Source of the DNA: Corynebacterium frankenforstense
GTDB lineage: Bacteria > Actinomycetota > Actinomycetes > Mycobacteriales > Mycobacteriaceae
Direction of reading: 5' to 3'
DNA length: 64,000 bases
NCBI RefSeq assembly: GCF_030211955.1
Contig: NZ_JASODI010000013.1
Coordinates: 1 to 64,000 of the forward strand
The notes beneath the pieces were generated by a model, which had not been told where the DNA came from, searched no databases, and worked only from the letters and a program-made list of their open reading frames with translations. Positions 61,696 to 64,000 of this stretch are shown piece by piece. Position 1 is the stretch's first letter. Every line of letters begins with the position of its first letter. The translations under genes were made by a program, and so were the position numbers.

Positions 61696-61977
61696 ATGAA
61701 GTTCATGGCCATGTGTTCCTCCGGACTCGGCTCCTCCTTCCTCGTGGAGATGAACATCAAGAAGGCGCTCGACACGATCGGCTTCTCCGACTACGAGGTC
61801 ACCCACTCTGATCTCGGCGGCGCCTCGACCAACGACGCCGACCTGTTCATCGTCGGCCGCGACCTGGAGGACGCCGCCTCCGGCTTCGAACCGCGCATCC
61901 TCCTGGACAGCATCATCGACCAGAACGAGCTCGAGACGAAGCTGCGCGATCACCTGTCCGCCAACGGACTGATCTAG
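61696..61977 (+). CDS. PTS EIIB, ascorbate type (UlaB-like)
   Basis: 93 residues. Phospho-Cys7 in FMAMCSSGLGSSF, the P-loop of lactose/ascorbate-type IIB proteins. GAAAGG lies about eight bases before the ATG. 74 bases after the EIIA gene and 40 before the EIIC gene. Confidence 0.93.
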   Translation: MKFMAMCSSGLGSSFLVEMNIKKALDTIGFSDYEVTHSDLGGASTNDADLFIVGRDLEDAASGFEPRILLDSIIDQNELETKLRDHLSANGLI

Positions 61978-62017
61978 CCGCGCCACACCACCACCGAACC
62001 GCCAGAGAGGAAGAATC

Positions 62018-63402
62018 ATGGACGGCCTGTTGAACGTTCTGGTGGACATTTTCCGCCAGCCGGCTGTGATCATCGCGCTCATCGCCCTGCTGGGCCTGCT
62101 GCTGCAGAAGAAGAGCTTCTCCGACACCATGAAGGGCACCATCAAGTCCTTCATCGGCTTCCTGGTCCTCGCGGCCGGAGCCGGCATCGTCGATTCGGCC
62201 CTGAAACCGTTCGGCCAGATGTTCCAGGACGTCTTCCATGTCCAGGGCGTAGTGCCGAACAACGAGGCGATCGTCGCACCGGCCCTCGTGGAGTACGGCA
62301 CCGTGGCGGCCCTGATCTTCTTCTTCGGCATGGTCGTCAACATCGCCTTCGCGCGGCTGACCAACTTCAAGTACATCTACCTGTCCGGTCACGTCGCGCT
62401 GTACCAGTCGGTGATGATCGCCATCATCTTCATGGTCTCCGGCATGCCCGCCTGGCAGGCCGTCGTCTTCGGCGCGCTCGCCGAGGGCGTGATCACGACG
62501 GTCTCGCCGGCCCTGGCCCAGCCGTTCATGCACCGTGTGACCGGTTCCGACGACGTCGCGCTGGGCCACACCGGTGGCATCGGCATCGCCTTCGCCGGCC
62601 TGCTGGCCAAGCTGACCGGCGGTGCCCCGGAGAACTCCACCGAGAAGATGAATGTGCCGAAGAACCTCAGCTTCGTGCGCGACACCAACGTGGTGATCTT
62701 CCTGTCGATGTCCGTGGTCTTCGTCGTCGTGGCGCTGATCGCCGGCCCGACCTACGTCCAGGAGAACATCTCCGACGGCCAGAACTACATCCTGTGGGCC
62801 TTCATGCAGGCCGGTATGTTCACCGCCGGCGTCTTCGTGATCCTCGCGGGCGTGCGCACCGTGCTGAACGAGATCGTCCCCGCCTTCCAGGGCATCTCCG
62901 CGAAGCTGGTGCCCAACTCCAAGCCGGCCCTGGACGTGCCGATCACCTTCACCTTCGCCCCCCCAACGCCGTGATGGTCGGCTTCTTCTCCTCGCTGGTC
63001 GCCGGGACCGTCTGCATGATCGTCTTCGGCCTGTGCAGCTGGACGATCATCATCCCGGGCGTGATCGCCCACTTCATGACGGGCGCGGCCTCCGGTGTCA
63101 TCGGCAACTCCGTCGGCGGCCGCCGCGGTGCCATCATCTGCGCCTTCGGAAACGGTGTGGTCATCTCGGTCGTCCCGCTGGTGCTCGTGCCGTTCCTCGG
63201 TGAGCTCGGCAGCGCCTCGGCCACCTTCTCCGACTCCGACTTCGGTGTCTTCGGCCTGTACTACGGCCTGATGAGCAACTTCGGCCAGTACGGAATCATC
63301 GGCGCAGTCGTCATCGCGGTCGTGCTGCTCTTCGTCGCGAGTGCCTTCGTCGGCCGCTCCCGCACGGCCATGGCCGCCCAGGGCATGCCCGCGGAGAAGT
63401 AG
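62018..63402 (+). pseudogene. PTS EIIC, ascorbate type (UlaA-like), frameshifted
   Basis: Two reading frames together make one UlaA-type permease of about 460 residues. The first (62018-62974) ends FTFAPPTP-stop; the second continues in another frame with NAVMVGFFSSLVAG through to 63402. Family proteins read FAPNAV at this point. The break falls in a run of seven C (62958-62964); five or eight C would restore the frame. The stop TGA overlaps an ATG (TGATG at 62972-62976), so the second half (142 residues) could be translated by coupling. It may be a true mutation, an assembly error, a phase-variable switch or a -1 slippage site. Confidence 0.85.
62958..62964 (+). repeat. C7 homopolymer at the EIIC frame break
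   Basis: Seven consecutive C. As a heptamer read C-CCC-CCC it fits a -1 slippery sequence, and slippage there would add one Pro and rejoin the frames (FAPPNAV). Confidence 0.8.
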
Positions 63403-63417
63403 CCCTCCCCCGTTTCA

Positions 63418-63427
63418 ATTGACGACG
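63418..63427 (+). repeat. ATTGACGACG dispersed motif after PTS cluster
   Basis: Exact copy 15 bases after the EIIC stop, running directly into the terminator hairpin, as at sugR. Confidence 0.65.
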
Positions 63428-63464
63428 CGGCGTGCGGTGCGCCCATCGCGCACCGCACGCGGCA
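63426..63464. terminator. Hairpin between PTS cluster and hflX
   Basis: GCGTGCGGTGCG pairs with CGCACCGCACGC around a short loop; located between convergent genes. T-run weak on both sides. Confidence 0.65.
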
Positions 63465-63489
63465 TCTGCGTGTGTGCGATGCCTGCCCG

Positions 63490-64000
63490 CTACTCCTCGA
63501 CGTCCTCCTCGACCGCGAACTCCGAGAGCGAGGCGGCCAGCTCGGTGGGCATGCGGGCCTCGAGCACCGTGCCGGCGTCGGTGTACTCCTCGCGCAGCAC
63601 GGTACCGTGCTCGTGGACGCGGGAGACCAGCTCGCCGCGGGTGTAGGGGATCTCGACAGTGACGTGGGCGTCCAGCGAGTTGAGGAAGAGCTCGATGCGG
63701 CTCTCCAGCTCGTCGATGCCCTCGCCGGTGCGCGCGGAGACGAACACTGCGTCGTCGAGCGCGTGGCGCAGCTCCGCGATGACCAGCGGGTCGGCCGTGT
63801 CGACCTTGTTGACCACCAGGATCTCCGGCGGCGCCTCCTGGCCGGTCTCGCGGACGATGTCGGCGATGACACCGTTGACCGCCTCGACCTGGCCGAGCGG
63901 GAACGGGTCCGAGCCGTCGACGACGTGCAGGACCAGATCGGCGCCGAGGACCTCCTCGAGGGTCGACTTGAATGCCTCGACCAGCTGGGTGGGCAGGTGG
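63490..64000 (-). CDS. hflX: GTPase HflX (partial, C-terminal part)
   Basis: The last 170 residues of the protein; the start lies beyond the right edge. Visible parts are HLPTQLVEAFKSTLEEV (after the G3 motif), VLHVVDGSDP, the guanine-specificity motif VVNKVD, FVSARTGEGIDEL (G5) and the C-terminal domain ending EFAVEEDVEE. HflX splits stalled or hibernating ribosomes under stress. In corynebacteria it lies near dapF and miaA, expected to the right. Confidence 0.95.
   Translation of the reverse strand, partial: HLPTQLVEAFKSTLEEVLGADLVLHVVDGSDPFPLGQVEAVNGVIADIVRETGQEAPPEILVVNKVDTADPLVIAELRHALDDAVFVSARTGEGIDELESRIELFLNSLDAHVTVEIPYTRGELVSRVHEHGTVLREEYTDAGTVLEARMPTELAASLSEFAVEEDVEE

Overview
The window looks like chromosomal core DNA of a high-GC Corynebacterium (roughly 70% GC by eye). 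The evidence is gene content and order. There is a phosphatidylinositol-mannoside operon (pimA-patA-pgsA-HIT-thrS), the GT-C arabinosyltransferase aftC, the blocks ribD-aftC-msrB-hemQ-DUF3000-rnd-dxs and dut-DUF3093-DUF4193-suhB-ppgK-sigA that recall Mycobacterium tuberculosis Rv2671-Rv2703, sigB-dtxR-galE, and nrdR/divS/lexA/sugR/ptsI/fruK/ptsF/ptsH as in C. glutamicum. No rRNA, insertion sequence, prophage or CRISPR array was seen. The species cannot be named from this window.

Layout. 1-8.2 kb (minus strand): yebC, tesB, a LemA-like membrane protein, then the overlapping PIM operon with thrS at its head. 8.2-10.9 kb (minus): CopC, PCu(A)C and Tat-exported DyP peroxidase, a copper/haem envelope module. 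11.1-12.2 kb: seven tRNA genes, including a duplicated Val-Gly block. 12.3-20 kb: riboflavin-type reductase, aftC, msrB, coproheme decarboxylase, DUF3000, RNase D and dxs. 20-28.5 kb: m5U methyltransferase, DUF3710, dut, two small conserved actinobacterial genes, suhB, ppgK, nitroreductase and sigA. 28.6-36.5 kb: DNA/RNA helicase with a coupled zinc-ribbon partner, DUF3099, methyltransferase, dtd, sigB, dtxR and galE. 36.5-48.7 kb: DUF4192, PAC2 protein, DUF3516-type helicase, oxyR, a membrane protein, hrpA and nrdR. 48.7-58.4 kb: the SOS pair divS/lexA, then sugR, ptsI, fruK, ptsF, ahpC-ahpD and ptsH. 58.4-64 kb: a gene-free stretch with two near-identical palindromes, uracil permease, a GntR-regulated ascorbate-type PTS whose IIC gene is frameshifted, and the 3' part of hflX.

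Functional themes are envelope lipid glycans (pimA, patA, pgsA, aftC, dxs), oxidative and metal stress (oxyR, ahpCD, msrB, DyP, CopC/PCuAC, dtxR, sigB with a SigH-type promoter), DNA damage (lexA, divS, dut, nrdR) and sugar uptake by the PTS (general enzymes plus fructose and ascorbate-like transporters).

Three things stand out. (1) A dispersed motif, core ATTGACGACG with extended consensus ATTGACGACGYCSCGC, has eight exact core copies and several near copies. It lies both after stop codons and inside coding sequence, where it encodes Ile-Asp-Asp in Ala-rich linkers. (2) A run of seven C splits the PTS IIC gene. (3) A pair of long perfect palindromes lies at 58.62-58.75 kb. Many genes also carry a TANNNT box 6-9 bases before the start codon, which suggests leaderless transcripts.
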